Below are positions 29,199-39,604 of a stretch of 64,000 nucleotides of DNA, piece after piece; the first letter of the stretch is position 1; the number at the start of each line of letters is the position of its first letter. The DNA lies in assembly GCA_017848435.1 (NCBI GenBank), contig JAFEHU010000075.1, positions 1-64,000 on the forward strand, written 5' to 3'. The translations under genes and the position numbers were made by a program. The notes beneath the pieces were generated by a model. That model was not told the origin of the DNA. It did not search any database and saw nothing but the letters and a program-made list of their open reading frames with translations. Source of the stretch: Burkholderiaceae bacterium. Lineage in GTDB: Bacteria > Pseudomonadota > Gammaproteobacteria > Burkholderiales > Burkholderiaceae_C.

Positions 29199-30058
29199 AG
29201 TTTGTAGAAAGCCTTGATCGCGTCCCAGGCAGCCTGCGGCTCGTCCACATACTGGAAGAGCTTCAGGTCTTCTTCCGAAATGGCACCTTCTTCCACCAGC
29301 ACCTGCGGGTTGAACAGGCGTTTCCAGTAGTCGCTGCCGAACAGGATGATGGGCACTGGTTTGGACTTCTTGGTTTGCACCAGCGTGATGGTCTCGAACA
29401 GCTCGTCGAGCGTGCCAAAGCCGCCAGGAAAAGCCACCAGCGCCTTGGCCCGCATCATGAAGTGCATCTTGCGCAGTGCGAAGTAATGGAACTTGAAGCT
29501 CAACTCTGGCGTGACATAGGGGTTGGGCTTTTCTTCGCGGGGCAGGGCAATCGCCAGACCAACACTTTTGCCTCCGGCTTCAAATGCCCCGCGGTTAGCC
29601 GCTTCCATGATACCGGGGCCGCCGCCAGTGGAGACAAACAGTTTGTCAACCACCGGCTTGCTGGCGCTGTACTCGGCCACCAGGCGACCGAAAGCGCGCG
29701 CAGCCTCGTAGAACCGGGCGTTGCGCACCAGCGTCTCGGCCTTGGCGATGGCCTGGGCATCGCCTGTGGCCTGCACCTGCGCCAAATGGTCACGTGCCTC
29801 GTCCGCGCTGCGGAAGCGGGCGCTGCCGAACACCACCACGGTGTTCTCTACACCGTGCGCATGCTGCGCCAGATCCGGCTTGAGCATCTCCAGTTGAAAA
29901 CGAATGCCACGGGTCTCGCGGCGCAACAGGAATTCGGGGTCGGCGAAAGCCAGCCGTTCGGTATCGGGCTCCAAGGGGTTGCCGGCGCTGTCGTGCGCCT
30001 GCAAAGTGGCCCAGGCGTCGGCGAGTCGGCGGTCGTGCAGGTTCTGGTTGTTGCTCAT
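29195..30058 (-). CDS. LOG-family (TIGR00730) Rossmann-fold protein
   Basis: 287 residues from ATG 30058. The lysine-decarboxylase-like/LOG signature is complete: STGGGPGIMEAANRGA and PGGFGTLDELFETITLVQT. Characterised relatives cleave nucleoside monophosphates at the N-glycosidic bond (cytokinin-activating LOG, PpnN). The roughly 100-residue N-terminal extension ahead of the Rossmann core resembles the longer bacterial subgroup. It lies downstream of efp on the same strand, but a terminator separates them, so it probably has its own promoter. Confidence 0.88.
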   Translation of the reverse strand: MSNNQNLHDRRLADAWATLQAHDSAGNPLEPDTERLAFADPEFLLRRETRGIRFQLEMLKPDLAQHAHGVENTVVVFGSARFRSADEARDHLAQVQATGDAQAIAKAETLVRNARFYEAARAFGRLVAEYSASKPVVDKLFVSTGGGPGIMEAANRGAFEAGGKSVGLAIALPREEKPNPYVTPELSFKFHYFALRKMHFMMRAKALVAFPGGFGTLDELFETITLVQTKKSKPVPIILFGSDYWKRLFNPQVLVEEGAISEEDLKLFQYVDEPQAAWDAIKAFYKL

Positions 30059-30133
30059 GCGGGTTGCTTTGTCTCTGTTGTTGTATGTTGGGACTTCGCC
30101 GGCTGGGGAGTGGTTCCGCGTGCCAGCCAACCC

Positions 30134-30162
30134 AAAAAACAAAGGGCTCCCTGCGGAGCCCT
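30134..30162 (-). terminator. rho-independent terminator after efp
   Basis: On the minus strand, AGGGCTCC (30162-30155) and GGAGCCCT (30150-30143) form an 8-bp stem with a 4-base loop, followed by TTTGTTTTTT (30143-30134). It lies 37 bases after the efp stop and ends the earP-efp transcript before the LOG-family gene. Confidence 0.85.
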
Positions 30163-30198
30163 GTGTGTCTGGCGCGCCACCGTTGCCGGCAGCGCTGG

Positions 30199-30753
30199 TC
30201 AGACGCGTTTGCGGTATTCGCCGGTGCGGGTGTCGATTTCCACGCGGTCGCCCTGGGCCACGAAAATCGGCACGCCGATTTCAAAGCCGGTGGCGATTTT
30301 GGCAGGCTTGAGCACCTTGCCCGAGGTGTCGCCCTTGACGGCGGGTTCGGTCCAGGTGATTTCGCGCTCGACGCTGGTGGGCAGTTCAACCGAGATGGCC
30401 TTGCCGTCGTAGAACACCACTTCGACGGCCATGCCGTCTTCCAGGTAGTTGAGCGCGTCGCCCATGTTCTCGGCTTCCACTTCGTACTGGTTGTATTCGG
30501 CGTCCATGCACACGTACATTGGGTCGGCGAAGTAGGAGTAGGTGCAGTCTTTCTTGTCGAGGATGACCTGGTCCATCTTGTCGTCGGCCTTGAAAACCAC
30601 TTCGGTGCCGAAGTTGGCAATCAGGCTCTTGAGCTTCATGCGCACGGTGGCAGAGTTGCGGCCGCCGCGGCTGTATTCGGTTTTGAGCACGACCATTGGG
30701 TCTTTGCCGTGCATGATGACGTTACCGGCACGGATTTCTTGAGCGATTTTCAT
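30199..30753 (-). CDS. efp: translation elongation factor P (arginine type)
   Basis: 184-residue EF-P that rescues ribosomes stalled at polyproline. The tip residue of domain I is Arg32 (YSRGG-Arg32-NSATVR), not the Lys of the EpmA-modified type. Arg32 is the known site of alpha-rhamnosylation by EarP. All three OB-like domains are present, ending [12 protein letters not shown]. It follows earP by 91 bases on the same strand, so substrate and modifying enzyme are coupled. A terminator follows. Confidence 0.97.
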   Translation of the reverse strand: MKIAQEIRAGNVIMHGKDPMVVLKTEYSRGGRNSATVRMKLKSLIANFGTEVVFKADDKMDQVILDKKDCTYSYFADPMYVCMDAEYNQYEVEAENMGDALNYLEDGMAVEVVFYDGKAISVELPTSVEREITWTEPAVKGDTSGKVLKPAKIATGFEIGVPIFVAQGDRVEIDTRTGEYRKRV

Positions 30754-30844
30754 GGCGTTACAGGAGATTAGGCCGCTGGCGCGGCGAGGTGACTGAATGA
30801 AGCGGCAACGGGCCGGCCTGATGAATTCAGCAAAGCCTTGAATT

Positions 30845-31915
30845 TTAACGGTTTTCGGCCACGAACCCCAACAGCTGTGTGGTCAGGTCGTTCTGGGCCA
30901 GCAGCCTGTGCCGCCAGTCGGCCAGGCAGGCGGCCCAATCGGCCCAGTCTGGTGCGGGCAGCGGCGTGTGGCTGACGCCGTTCCAGACCCCATGAAAACT
31001 GCGCAGGGAAGCGGGCGCATTCATGGCGTCCAAGAAAGCATGCAGCTTGGTGTGGTGGGCGTTGTCGTGCTGCGGGTAGATGTGCCAGACCAACGGCTTG
31101 CTAGCCCAGAGGGCGCGCACCAACGAGTCTTCACCGCGAACGAAGTTGAGATCGCAGGCCCACAACAGGCGGTCGAAGTCGCGTTGCGACAAGGCGGGAA
31201 GGTATGAAATTGATAGCGAACTTGCCAGTTTTTGCCTAGGCTCAAAGGTGATTTGGCCATTAATTTCGGCCTGAACGGCGTGTTGCGGCCTGCCAAAGGC
31301 CACCAGCAGCCGCGTGGGCATGGGGTCATTCGCCAGCCAGCGCAGCCAGGCACCCAAGGCGGCGGGCTCGTAACAGAACAACGAGACCAGCCGTTCACCT
31401 TGCCAGTCAATGCCTTGTTGGCGCAGCCAGGCGGTGCGCTCGAATGCCGCCTGTTCTGCCAGCAGAGTGGGCTCGCGCAGCAAGCCGCCGGTGCTGGCAT
31501 TGAAGCCGGGGTAGAAGAAATGCTTGGTCAAGCCGGCGCCGGGCCCATGGAGCACGGGCGAGGGCAGCTTGTGGTTGCGTGCCGCATAAGGCTCCGCCGT
31601 CAGGTACTCCAGGTTCAGCCAGACGGGTGGACATGGCGTTTGTGCCATCTGGTTGGCGAAAGCGGCAGGCAGTTCGCAGCCAAAGGCTTCCACCACCACG
31701 TCGCCGGGTATTACGGCGACCCAGTCGGTGTCGTCGTGCCATGGCAAGGGTGTGACGCCAGCACGGCCTTGGGGCGCCATCCAGGGCAGGGCAGTCAGGT
31801 CGTCGGCCCACAAACGCACGGTGTCCCCCCGCTGGGCGAGGTCGGCAGCCAGCCGCCAGCACACGCCGATGTCGCCATGGTTGTCGATGACCTTGCAGAA
31901 AATATCCCAGTGCAT
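30845..31915 (-). CDS. earP: EF-P arginine rhamnosyltransferase EarP
   Basis: 356-residue GT-B inverting glycosyltransferase (GT104) that moves rhamnose from dTDP-rhamnose to Arg32 of EF-P. The N-terminal motif [21 protein letters not shown] contains the two catalytic-region aspartates (Asp11, Asp15), and the donor-binding loop reads [20 protein letters not shown] 31915 gives the conserved start; the frame continues upstream without support. A copy of the AT-rich dispersed repeat (31201-31270) is translated within it ([17 protein letters not shown] region). It is divergent from uvrC with 38 bases between starts. dTDP-rhamnose synthesis genes are not in the window. Confidence 0.95.
   Translation of the reverse strand: MHWDIFCKVIDNHGDIGVCWRLAADLAQRGDTVRLWADDLTALPWMAPQGRAGVTPLPWHDDTDWVAVIPGDVVVEAFGCELPAAFANQMAQTPCPPVWLNLEYLTAEPYAARNHKLPSPVLHGPGAGLTKHFFYPGFNASTGGLLREPTLLAEQAAFERTAWLRQQGIDWQGERLVSLFCYEPAALGAWLRWLANDPMPTRLLVAFGRPQHAVQAEINGQITFEPRQKLASSLSISYLPALSQRDFDRLLWACDLNFVRGEDSLVRALWASKPLVWHIYPQHDNAHHTKLHAFLDAMNAPASLRSFHGVWNGVSHTPLPAPDWADWAACLADWRHRLLAQNDLTTQLLGFVAENR
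31201..31270 (-). repeat. AT-rich dispersed repeat inside earP
   Basis: On the earP coding strand it reads ATGGCCAAATCACCTTTGAG, then GCCTAGGCAAAAACTGGCAA, then GTTCGCTATCAATTTCATA. It aligns over its whole length with bamB 8341-8402 and over its second half with hisZ 15826-15872. It is the best preserved coding copy. Confidence 0.6.
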
Positions 31916-31953
31916 GCCCGTCCTTTCAGCCGGGATTGTCCACAATACAGCCC

Positions 31954-33921
31954 ATGGATTCCGTTCCCGAACCGGCCGCTGTTGCCCCATCTGCCGACGC
32001 GCCCCATTCCGTGCAACTTCTCAGCGAGGTGGCGGCCCTGCCGTCGTTGCCGGGGGTCTACCGTTATTTCGACGCCGACAACCAGTTGCTGTACGTCGGC
32101 AAGGCCCGTGACCTGAAGAAACGGGTGTCGAGCTATTTCCAGAAGAACCACGGGGGCACCCGCATCGGCCACATGGTGGGCAAGATCGTGCGGCTGGAGA
32201 CCACGGTGGTGCGTTCCGAAGCCGAGGCGCTGCTGCTGGAAAACAACCTGATCAAGACGTTGAACCCGCGCTTCAACATTCTGTTTCGGGATGACAAAAG
32301 CTACCCTTATTTGAAGATCACTGGGCCTGGTGCGGCCTCGGTTACCGGTGCGCCGGCTTACCCGCGGGTGGCCTATTACCGGGGCGCAGTGGAAAAAAAA
32401 CACCACTACTTTGGCCCTTACCCGAGTGCCTGGGCGGTGAAGGAATCCATATTGCTGCTGCAAAAGGTGTTTCGCCTGCGCACCTGTGAAGACACGGTGT
32501 TTGCCAACCGCACGCGGCCGTGCCTGCTGTACCAGATCAAGCGTTGCTCGGGCCCCTGCGTGGGGCACATTGCGCCCGAGGCCTACGCGCAGGACGTGGC
32601 CAACGCGGAGGAGTTCCTGCGTGGTGAAACACAGGGTGTGCTGTTGGCCCTGGAGGCGCGCATGCGCAGCCACGCAGAACTGCTGGAATTCGAACAAGCG
32701 GCGGACATCCGCAACCAGATATCGGCGTTGTCGCGGGTGCTGCACCAACAGTCGGTGGAGACCGGGGTCGACAAGGACGCCGACATCTTGGCGGTGCAGG
32801 TGCAGGGCGGCAAAGCCTGCGTCAACCTGGCGGTGGTACGCGGTGGCCGGCACTTGGGTGATCGCGCCTATTTCCCGGTGCACGTGGAAGACGCGGCCAG
32901 CATCAACCAGGCAGATGAGACCGAAGAGGGGGACGACCCCACCGCCAGATCGCCCGTAGAGCAACTGGTTCTGGAAGCGTTCATTGCGCAGCACTACATG
33001 GATGTGTTGCCCCCACCCGCACTGATCACCAGCACGCCGGTCAGCAAGGTGCTGGTGAGCGCGCTGTCCGGTCAGGCGGGCTACCGCATCAACGCGGTGC
33101 ACAACCCGCGCGAGCAGCGGCGCATCTGGCTGGAAATGGCACAAAAGAATGCCGCCATCCAGCTCGCCCGACTGCTGGCGGAAGAGGGTTCGCAGCAGGC
33201 CCGCACCCGTGCGCTGGTGACGGCGCTGGACATGGCCCCCGACAGTCTGGAGGCGCTGCGCATCGAGTGTTTTGACATCTCGCACACGGCCGGCGAAGCC
33301 ACGCAGGCCTCGTGTGTGGTGTTTCACAACCACAAGCTGCAGAGCAGCGAATACCGCCGTTACAACATTGACGGCATCACACCCGGCGACGACTACGCCG
33401 CCATGCGGCAGGTGCTGCTGCGGCGCTACAGCAAACTGGCCGAAGCGGCCGCGCACGACCCGGGCAGCAAGGGTATGCCCGACATCGTGCTGATCGACGG
33501 CGGCAAAGGCCAGGTGAGCACGGCCCGCAAGGTGTTCGAGTCGCTCGGGCTCGACCTGTCACGTATCGTTGGTGTGGAGAAAGGCGAGGGCCGAAAGGTG
33601 GGGCTGGAGGAGCTGGTGTTTGCCGATGGGCGCGAGAAAATCTACCTGGGCAAGGACTCTGCCGCGCTGATGCTGGTGGCGCAGATCCGCGACGAAGCCC
33701 ACCGTTTTGCCATCACTGGCATGCGCGCGCAACGTGCCAAGGTGCGCACCGGGGGCAGCAAACTCGAAGACATTCCCGGCATTGGACCCAAAAGACGTGC
33801 GAAACTGTTGCAACGGTTTGGCGGCATCCGGGGTGTGGCGGCTGCAGGTGCCGCTGACATTGCCACTGTAGATGGCATATCCAAAGAACTGGCGGAGGAG
33901 ATTTACCGTGCGCTTCACTAA
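31954..33921 (+). CDS. uvrC: excinuclease ABC subunit C
   Basis: 655-residue nuclease of nucleotide excision repair. GIY-YIG domain near the N-terminus ([20 protein letters not shown]), a UVR motif ([20 protein letters not shown]), the UvrC RNase-H-like domain ([17 protein letters not shown] and [13 protein letters not shown]), and C-terminal helix-hairpin-helix repeats ([20 protein letters not shown]). An inserted segment with [15 protein letters not shown] in the middle is normal for longer beta forms. ATG 31954 is chosen over 31936 because it lies closer to the conserved fold. The stop overlaps the next gene by 14 bases. Confidence 0.97.
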   Translation: MDSVPEPAAVAPSADAPHSVQLLSEVAALPSLPGVYRYFDADNQLLYVGKARDLKKRVSSYFQKNHGGTRIGHMVGKIVRLETTVVRSEAEALLLENNLIKTLNPRFNILFRDDKSYPYLKITGPGAASVTGAPAYPRVAYYRGAVEKKHHYFGPYPSAWAVKESILLLQKVFRLRTCEDTVFANRTRPCLLYQIKRCSGPCVGHIAPEAYAQDVANAEEFLRGETQGVLLALEARMRSHAELLEFEQAADIRNQISALSRVLHQQSVETGVDKDADILAVQVQGGKACVNLAVVRGGRHLGDRAYFPVHVEDAASINQADETEEGDDPTARSPVEQLVLEAFIAQHYMDVLPPPALITSTPVSKVLVSALSGQAGYRINAVHNPREQRRIWLEMAQKNAAIQLARLLAEEGSQQARTRALVTALDMAPDSLEALRIECFDISHTAGEATQASCVVFHNHKLQSSEYRRYNIDGITPGDDYAAMRQVLLRRYSKLAEAAAHDPGSKGMPDIVLIDGGKGQVSTARKVFESLGLDLSRIVGVEKGEGRKVGLEELVFADGREKIYLGKDSAALMLVAQIRDEAHRFAITGMRAQRAKVRTGGSKLEDIPGIGPKRRAKLLQRFGGIRGVAAAGAADIATVDGISKELAEEIYRALH

Positions 33922-34387
33922 GTTTGGTTACGCATCGGTGCTGACGTTGCTGGCCGGTTGCATTGGCGCGCCAACGCCCTCCGTCAAGCCAACGCCCCCG
34001 GCAGGCAGCACCCCACCGGCCAAGGAGCCCGCCGCTGCGGTGCCTGCGGTCAAGGCCCGCAACTGGGACGATTACCGCCTGACCGCAGCCCACCGCATCG
34101 TTCAAGCCAATGTGGCCGACAGTTTCAGCGGGCCGTTGCCACAGCGTTTGCAGTCCATTCCGGTGTTGCAGGTCCAGCTCAACCGCGACGGCTCCGTCCG
34201 CCGCATCGAGGTGCTGCGCACGCCGAAGTTCGCACCGCAAACGGTCAAGCTGGCCATGGCCGCCGTGCACCAGGCCGCGCCGTTTGGTTCCGTGGCCCAC
34301 CTGCCGCAACCCTGGCAGTTCAACGAGACCTTTCTCTACAACGATGACCTGAAATTCCAGTTGCGGTCACTGGCGGCGGTGGAATAG
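33908..34387 (+). CDS. small TonB-C-like periplasmic lipoprotein
   Basis: 159 residues from GTG 33908. Signal peptide [17 protein letters not shown]-Cys19 is followed by a Pro/Ala-rich linker ([20 protein letters not shown]) and a domain resembling the TonB C-terminal fold ([19 protein letters not shown] and [18 protein letters not shown]). No proline-rich membrane anchor or ExbB/ExbD partner is seen, so it is not a standard TonB. It is translationally coupled to uvrC (14-base overlap) and followed by pgsA. Function unknown. Confidence 0.8.
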   Translation: MRFTKFGYASVLTLLAGCIGAPTPSVKPTPPAGSTPPAKEPAAAVPAVKARNWDDYRLTAAHRIVQANVADSFSGPLPQRLQSIPVLQVQLNRDGSVRRIEVLRTPKFAPQTVKLAMAAVHQAAPFGSVAHLPQPWQFNETFLYNDDLKFQLRSLAAVE

Positions 34388-34422
34388 CCCACCCAACCAC
34401 CAGACCGTGCCAGAATCACACC

Positions 34423-34989
34423 ATGTTTTTCACCATCCCAACCCTGATGACGTGGACGCGCATCGTCGCCATCCCGCTCATCGTTGGGGTGTTTTACCTG
34501 CCGCTTGAGGAGTCCACCCGCAATGTGACCGCGACGCTGATGTTCGTGGTGTTTGCGTTGACCGACTGGCTGGACGGCTTCCTGGCGCGCAAGCTGAACC
34601 AGATGTCGTCGTTCGGCGCTTTTCTTGATCCCGTCGCCGACAAATTCCTTGTCTGTGCCTCTCTGCTGGTGCTGGTGCACCTTAACCGGGCCGATGTGTT
34701 TGTGGCGCTGATCATCATTGGCCGGGAAATTGCCATCTCCGCGCTGCGGGAATGGATGGCGCAAATCGGCGCCTCTAAAAGCGTGGCGGTGCACATGCTG
34801 GGCAAGGTCAAGACCACGGTCCAGATGGTGGCGATTCCTTTCCTGCTGTTTGACGGTGTGCTGCTCGGCTGGGTCGACACCGGCGTCTGGGGCACCTGGC
34901 TGATCTGGGCGTCTGCGGTGCTGACCGTCTGGTCGATGGTGTACTACCTGCAAAAAGCCTTGCCGGAAATCCGCGCCCGCGCGAAATGA
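34423..34989 (+). CDS. pgsA: CDP-diacylglycerol-glycerol-3-phosphate phosphatidyltransferase
   Basis: 188-residue inner-membrane enzyme making phosphatidylglycerol phosphate. The CDP-alcohol phosphotransferase signature DG-x2-AR-x8-G-x3-D-x3-D is visible as DGFLAR...GAFLDPVAD. About five transmembrane helices. It overlaps the downstream exporter gene by 4 bases. Next to uvrC as in many proteobacteria. Confidence 0.95.
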   Translation: MFFTIPTLMTWTRIVAIPLIVGVFYLPLEESTRNVTATLMFVVFALTDWLDGFLARKLNQMSSFGAFLDPVADKFLVCASLLVLVHLNRADVFVALIIIGREIAISALREWMAQIGASKSVAVHMLGKVKTTVQMVAIPFLLFDGVLLGWVDTGVWGTWLIWASAVLTVWSMVYYLQKALPEIRARAK

Positions 34990-35876
34990 CGGAGGCACAT
35001 GAGAACACCGCCTGGGTCCGGGCGATGCCGCTGGTGTTCGTGCTGATCTGGAGCACCGGCTTCATCGTGGCGCGCTACGGCATGCCCCACGCGCCCCCGA
35101 TGAAGTTTCTCGCCATGCGTTTTGCGCTCTCCATTGCCTGCTTCTTGCCCTGGATTGTGCTGGCGCGGGTGCCGTGGCCCAAGACCAGGACGCAGTGGTT
35201 GCATCTGTGTGTGACGGGTGTATTGATGCATGCAGGCTACCTCGGCGGCGTCTGGGCGGCTGTCAAGGCGGGCATGGGGTCTGGCCTGTCATCGCTGATC
35301 GTTGGTTTCCAGCCGGTGTTGACGGCCATCTGGCTGTCTTCCATGGGGGGAGTGGTCACACGCCGCCAATGGGTCGGCCTGACGTTGGGCTTTGTTGGCT
35401 TGCTTCTGGTGGTTTCGCGCAAATTCGGGCAGGGTGCTGAGGCGGACTGGTTCAACCTCTCGCTGGCCATTGGCGCGTTGTTCAGCATCACGGTGGGCAC
35501 GCTGTACCAGAAGCGCTACGTACAGCCTTGCGACGTGCGCAGCGCGAGCGCAATCCAGCTGTCCGCCGCGCTGCTGGTGGCCTTGCCGCTGGCCTTGCTG
35601 GAGACCGAGGCCATTGCCTGGAGCGGCGAGATGGCGGCTGCGATGGCCTGGTCGGTGCTCGCACTGACATTGGGAGGCAGTTCGCTGCTGTACCTGCTGA
35701 TCCAGCGCGGTGCGGCCACGTCGGTGACCACCTTGCTGTACTTGGTCCCCCCCACCACCGCGCTGATGGCCTGGATGCTGTTTGACGAGCCGATCACACT
35801 GGTGACGCTTGTGGGCACAGCACTCACCGCCATTGGGGTCAGCCTGGTGGTGCGCCCACCGGCACGCAACCATTGA
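34986..35876 (+). CDS. EamA/DMT-superfamily transporter
   Basis: 296-residue membrane protein with ten predicted helices in two EamA halves (LVFVLIWSTGFIVARYGMP in the first; LLYLVPPTTALMAWMLFDEP in the second). Such carriers export amino acids or other small metabolites; the substrate cannot be read from sequence. ATG 34986 overlaps the pgsA stop (ATGA). It is followed after 13 bases by a decarboxylating dehydrogenase, possibly in the same operon. Confidence 0.88.
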   Translation: MTEAHENTAWVRAMPLVFVLIWSTGFIVARYGMPHAPPMKFLAMRFALSIACFLPWIVLARVPWPKTRTQWLHLCVTGVLMHAGYLGGVWAAVKAGMGSGLSSLIVGFQPVLTAIWLSSMGGVVTRRQWVGLTLGFVGLLLVVSRKFGQGAEADWFNLSLAIGALFSITVGTLYQKRYVQPCDVRSASAIQLSAALLVALPLALLETEAIAWSGEMAAAMAWSVLALTLGGSSLLYLLIQRGAATSVTTLLYLVPPTTALMAWMLFDEPITLVTLVGTALTAIGVSLVVRPPARNH

Positions 35877-35889
35877 AAGAAGATTGACC

Positions 35890-36990
35890 ATGGCAAAACA
35901 ACGTATTGCCGTTATTGCGGGTGATGGCATTGGCAAAGAAGTCATGCCCGAAGGCCTGCGGGTGCTCGACGCGGCCGCCCGCCGTTTTGGCTTGGACCTG
36001 CACTTTGACCATTTCGACTTTTCAAGTTGGGATTACTTCGAGAAGCACGGCAAGATGCTGCCCGACGACTGGAAGGCCCAGATTGGTGGGCATGACGCGA
36101 TCTACTTCGGTGCTGTTGGCTGGCCGGAGAAAATCCCTGACCACATTTCACTCTGGGGTTCGTTGTTGCTGTTCCGTCGGGAGTTTGACCAGTACGTGAA
36201 CCTGCGGCCCGCTCGGCTGATGCCTGGCATCGTTGCGCCGGTGGTGCGCCGGGACGGCAGTGCCCGCGTGGCAGGCGAGATCGACATGATGATCGTGCGC
36301 GAGAACACCGAGGGAGAGTACTCCAGCATCGGCGGCCGGATGTACGAAGGGACCGAGCGAGAGATCGTGATGCAGGAAACCGTGATGTCGCGCATTGGCG
36401 TGGACCGCGTGCTCAAGTTCGCTTTCGAGTTGGCCCAGTCCCGCCCCAAGAAACACCTGACCAGCGCGACCAAGTCCAATGGCATAGCGATCACCATGCC
36501 GTACTGGGACGAGCGTGTTGCGGCCATGGCCGCCAACTACCCTGAAGTCCATGTCGACAAATTCCACATCGACATCCTCACAGCACATTTTGTTCAGCGC
36601 CCGGACCACTTTGACGTGGTGGTCGCCAGCAACCTGTTTGGCGACATCCTGAGTGATCTGGGCCCTGCCTGTACTGGCACGATTGGCATTGCACCCAGCG
36701 CCAACCTCAACCCCGACCGGCGTTTCCCATCGCTGTTCGAGCCCGTGCATGGTTCAGCCCCCGACATTGCCGGAAAAGGGCTGGCGAACCCGATTGGCCA
36801 AATCTGGTGCGGTGCCATGATGTTGGAATTCCTGGGTTTCAAAGACGCTCACGATGCGGTCCTGGCGGCCATCGAGGCGGTATTGAGCCCCCAAAGTGGT
36901 GCGCCACGAACACCTGACCTGGGTGGCCATGCCAGCACCGCCGATGTTGGTCGCGCGATTGCGGCCGCTGTGGCCTCGGCGACGCCATAA
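35890..36990 (+). CDS. tartrate dehydrogenase/D-malate dehydrogenase (decarboxylating)
   Basis: 366-residue member of the isocitrate/isopropylmalate dehydrogenase family. N-terminal [17 protein letters not shown], substrate loop [20 protein letters not shown], phosphorylated-loop equivalent [14 protein letters not shown], and metal ligands in [12 protein letters not shown] are all present. The [18 protein letters not shown] motif is characteristic of TtuC/DmlA-type tartrate or D-malate dehydrogenases rather than LeuB. ATG 35890 is supported by conservation; the frame is open further up. The family call is firm; substrate preference is inferred. Confidence 0.88.
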   Translation: MAKQRIAVIAGDGIGKEVMPEGLRVLDAAARRFGLDLHFDHFDFSSWDYFEKHGKMLPDDWKAQIGGHDAIYFGAVGWPEKIPDHISLWGSLLLFRREFDQYVNLRPARLMPGIVAPVVRRDGSARVAGEIDMMIVRENTEGEYSSIGGRMYEGTEREIVMQETVMSRIGVDRVLKFAFELAQSRPKKHLTSATKSNGIAITMPYWDERVAAMAANYPEVHVDKFHIDILTAHFVQRPDHFDVVVASNLFGDILSDLGPACTGTIGIAPSANLNPDRRFPSLFEPVHGSAPDIAGKGLANPIGQIWCGAMMLEFLGFKDAHDAVLAAIEAVLSPQSGAPRTPDLGGHASTADVGRAIAAAVASATP

Positions 36991-37088
36991 CAGGTTGTTG
37001 CCGGTGTTAATTGGTGCGCCAGGTTTGCGGATGGCATGGGAAAACCGACTAGAATTCGCCCCTTGCATGGAGGAGGCTGACGCCTGTG

Positions 37089-37117
37089 TTGACAGGGGGA
37101 AGTTCCATCGTTGTAAT
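37089..37117 (+). promoter_or_regulatory. sigma-70-type promoter of the HU gene
   Basis: TTGACA (37089-37094), 17-base spacer, TGTAAT (37112-37117). This is a near-consensus promoter about 125 bases before the HU start. A second possible -10 (TAGAAT, 37050-37055, with TTGCGG 19 bases upstream) may add another start. The long leader and strong promoter suit an abundant nucleoid protein and the tRNA behind it. Confidence 0.5.
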
Positions 37118-37241
37118 AACACACGCATCGGCGATGCCGCACCCAGTTTTGTCCTGAAAACCGGATGTTCATAATGCCCTACGATCCGTTTTTCAGCGTT
37201 CAGCGCACGACCACCAACTATTCCTGAATGAGGGGACCCCT

Positions 37242-37514
37242 GTGAATAAAACCGAACTCATCGAGCACATTGCCAAGCACGCCGATATCTCCAAGGCCGC
37301 GGCCACCCGCGCCCTCGAGTCCACCATCGGCGCGGTCAAGACCACGCTGAAAAAAGGCGGCTCGGTGTCACTCGTTGGTTTTGGTACCTTCGCCGTAGGC
37401 AAACGCGCAGCGCGCAGTGGCCGCAACCCGCGTACCGGTGCAGCGATTAAAATCAAGGCTGCCAAAGTGCCGAAGTTCCGTCCAGGCAAAGCCCTGAAAG
37501 ATGCTTTGAATTGA
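37242..37514 (+). CDS. hupB: DNA-binding protein HU-beta
   Basis: 90-residue nucleoid protein of the HU/IHF family. The DNA-intercalating arm is visible ([26 protein letters not shown]), and the C-terminus [15 protein letters not shown] is canonical. It starts at GTG 37242 behind GAGGGGA. A tRNA-Val gene follows 13 bases after its stop with no promoter between, so the two are probably one transcript ending at 37640. Confidence 0.96.
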   Translation: MNKTELIEHIAKHADISKAAATRALESTIGAVKTTLKKGGSVSLVGFGTFAVGKRAARSGRNPRTGAAIKIKAAKVPKFRPGKALKDALN

Positions 37515-37527
37515 CTCTGTTTCGGTG

Positions 37528-37603
37528 GGGTGCTTAGCTCAGTTGGTAGAGCAGCGCCCTTACACGGCGTAGGTCGGCGGTTCGAGCCCGTCAGCACCCA
37601 CCA
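37528..37603 (+). tRNA. tRNA-Val (anticodon UAC)
   Basis: 76-nucleotide cloverleaf. Acceptor GGGTGCT pairs with AGCACCC; the D arm is GCTC-AGTTGGTA-GAGC; anticodon stem GCGCC/GGCGT closes the loop CTTACAC, giving anticodon TAC; the T arm contains TTCGAGC. CCA is encoded. No separate promoter is seen; it probably relies on the HU transcript. Confidence 0.97.
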
Positions 37604-37620
37604 ACCCACCACGGTAGCCA

Positions 37621-37646
37621 GGCGAACACAACAGTTCGCCTTTTTT
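37621..37646 (+). terminator. terminator after hupB-tRNA-Val
   Basis: GGCGAAC (37621-37627), 6-base loop, GTTCGCC (37634-37640), then six T and TTTTGTTTT-like sequence. Classic intrinsic terminator, 23 bases before the PpiD-like start. Confidence 0.93.
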
Positions 37647-37668
37647 GTTTTGCGACAGAAAGTTTTGC

Positions 37669-39594
37669 ATGTTTGAATTCATCCGCAACCGTTCCAAAAT
37701 GCTGATGATCGTGTTGGTGTTATTGATCGTTCCCTCGTTCATCCTGCTGGGTGTCGATGGCAGCACCAGACTGTCAGAAAAGGGTGTGGTGGTCGCCACG
37801 GTTGATGGACTGGACATCAAGCAGTCCGAATGGGATGCCGCCCACAACAGCGAACTGCAACGCCTGCGGGCGTCAGTGCCTGGTTTCGACCCCAAACTGC
37901 TGGACTCCCCGGAAGCCAAGTACGCCACGTTGGAGCGACTGGTTCGCGAGCGGGTGTTGACCGTCGCCGCGAGCAAGTCCAACCTGGTGACCAGTGACCA
38001 GCGGCTGGCGCGTGACCTGCAGCAAAATCCCAGCATTGCCGGTTTGCGCCGTGCCGATGGCACGCTCGACATGGAGCGTTACAAACAGCTGGTGGGCAGT
38101 CAGGGCATGACACCGGAAATGTTCGAGGCGCGCGTTCGCAGCGATTTGTCGGTACAGCAGGTCGTTCAAGGCATCGCCGCCTCCGGTTTTTCACCTGGTG
38201 CTGTCGCCGACATGGCCCTCGCTGCGTTCCATGAAAAGCGTGAAGTGCGCGTCGCACGTTTCAACAGTGCCGACTACATCGGCAAGGTCACCCTGACCGA
38301 GGCCGACATCGAGAAGTTTTACCAGGACAACGCCCGTCTGTTCCAGGCCCCGGAGCAAGCCAGTATCGAGTACGTGGTGCTGGACATGGAGGCGGTCAAG
38401 GCAGGCCTGACCGTGAGTGCCTCAGACGTCAAAACCTACTACGAGCAAAACTCAGCACGCCTTGCCGGTAACGAAGAACGGCGCGCCAGCCACATTCTGT
38501 TGGCTGCGGGCAAGGATGCGCCCGTGGCCGAGCGCGACAAGGCCCGTGCCCGTGCTGTTGAACTGCTGGCAGAACTGCGCAAGAACCCAGCGCGGTTCGC
38601 TGAACTGGCCAAGCAGAATTCGCAAGACACCGGTTCAGCTTCTTCTGGTGGTGACCTCGATTTCTTTGGCCGTGGCGCCATGGCGAAGCCATTCGAAGAC
38701 GCTGCATTCGCACTGAAAAAAGGTGACATCAGCGATGTTGTTGCAACGGATTTTGGATTTCACATCATCCAGCTGACCGACATCAAGGCGCCCAAGACGC
38801 GCAGTTTTGAAGAGCTCAAGCCCGAAATTGAGGCCCAGTTGCGTCAGCAACTGGCCGCCGCCAAGTTTGCCGAAACAGCCGAAGCTTTTACCAACAGCGT
38901 GTTTGAACAGCCCGACAGCCTGCAACCCGTGGCCGACAAGCTCAAGCTGCCATTGAAGCGTGCCGACAATGTGGGGCGCCAACCCTTGCCGGGTGGCACG
39001 GGTGCGCTGTCCAATGCCAATTTCCTGGGTGCGCTGTTTGCACCAGATGCCATTGAAAAGAAGCGCAATACCGAAGCCATTGAACTGGCCCCCAACCAGC
39101 TGGTGGCCGGACGGGTGACAGCGTACACACCTGCACGCACCCGACCTCTGACCGAGGTGCGGGAACTGGTGCGAGAACGCCTGTTGGCTCGCCGGGCGCA
39201 AGAAATGGCCCAGCGCGAAGGCGAGGCCAAATTGGCAGCCTGGTTGAAAACGCCGGCCAGTGCCGTGTTGCCTGAAACGCTGCAGGTGGCGCGCGACAAA
39301 GCGCAAACTGTGGCCCCAGCCTTGATCAATGCCGCTCTCCGTGTAGCCCCCGACAAGCTGCCACAGCTGCTGGGGGTGACCTTGGGTACCCAAGGGTATG
39401 CCGTCATCAGCGTTGACAAACGTCTGCCAAGAACGCCAGTGGAAACGGGTGTGGGCAAGCGCGACCAGGCGCAATACGCCAGCTGGTGGACATCGGCAGA
39501 AATGCAGGCTTACTACAAGACTCTGCAAGAGCGCTACAAAGTCAAAATCAAGGTGCCCACACCTGTGATCAACAGCAGCGACAGCGCCGGATAG
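37669..39594 (+). CDS. ppiD: PpiD-like membrane-anchored periplasmic chaperone/peptidyl-prolyl isomerase
   Basis: 641 residues. One N-terminal transmembrane helix (about 12-34, [19 protein letters not shown]), a SurA_N-like chaperone region, a parvulin domain at about 265-375 ([20 protein letters not shown] to [14 protein letters not shown]), and a C-terminal region rich in helices. In E. coli PpiD works with YfgM at the Sec translocon exit; a YfgM-like gene is at 7.6 kb here. Its position behind HU matches the lon-hupB-ppiD order of other proteobacteria. ATG 37669 is chosen over the earlier in-frame ATG at 37645, which falls in the terminator. Confidence 0.92.
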   Translation: MFEFIRNRSKMLMIVLVLLIVPSFILLGVDGSTRLSEKGVVVATVDGLDIKQSEWDAAHNSELQRLRASVPGFDPKLLDSPEAKYATLERLVRERVLTVAASKSNLVTSDQRLARDLQQNPSIAGLRRADGTLDMERYKQLVGSQGMTPEMFEARVRSDLSVQQVVQGIAASGFSPGAVADMALAAFHEKREVRVARFNSADYIGKVTLTEADIEKFYQDNARLFQAPEQASIEYVVLDMEAVKAGLTVSASDVKTYYEQNSARLAGNEERRASHILLAAGKDAPVAERDKARARAVELLAELRKNPARFAELAKQNSQDTGSASSGGDLDFFGRGAMAKPFEDAAFALKKGDISDVVATDFGFHIIQLTDIKAPKTRSFEELKPEIEAQLRQQLAAAKFAETAEAFTNSVFEQPDSLQPVADKLKLPLKRADNVGRQPLPGGTGALSNANFLGALFAPDAIEKKRNTEAIELAPNQLVAGRVTAYTPARTRPLTEVRELVRERLLARRAQEMAQREGEAKLAAWLKTPASAVLPETLQVARDKAQTVAPALINAALRVAPDKLPQLLGVTLGTQGYAVISVDKRLPRTPVETGVGKRDQAQYASWWTSAEMQAYYKTLQERYKVKIKVPTPVINSSDSAG

Positions 39595-39604
39595 AGCTGC
39601 CTTT

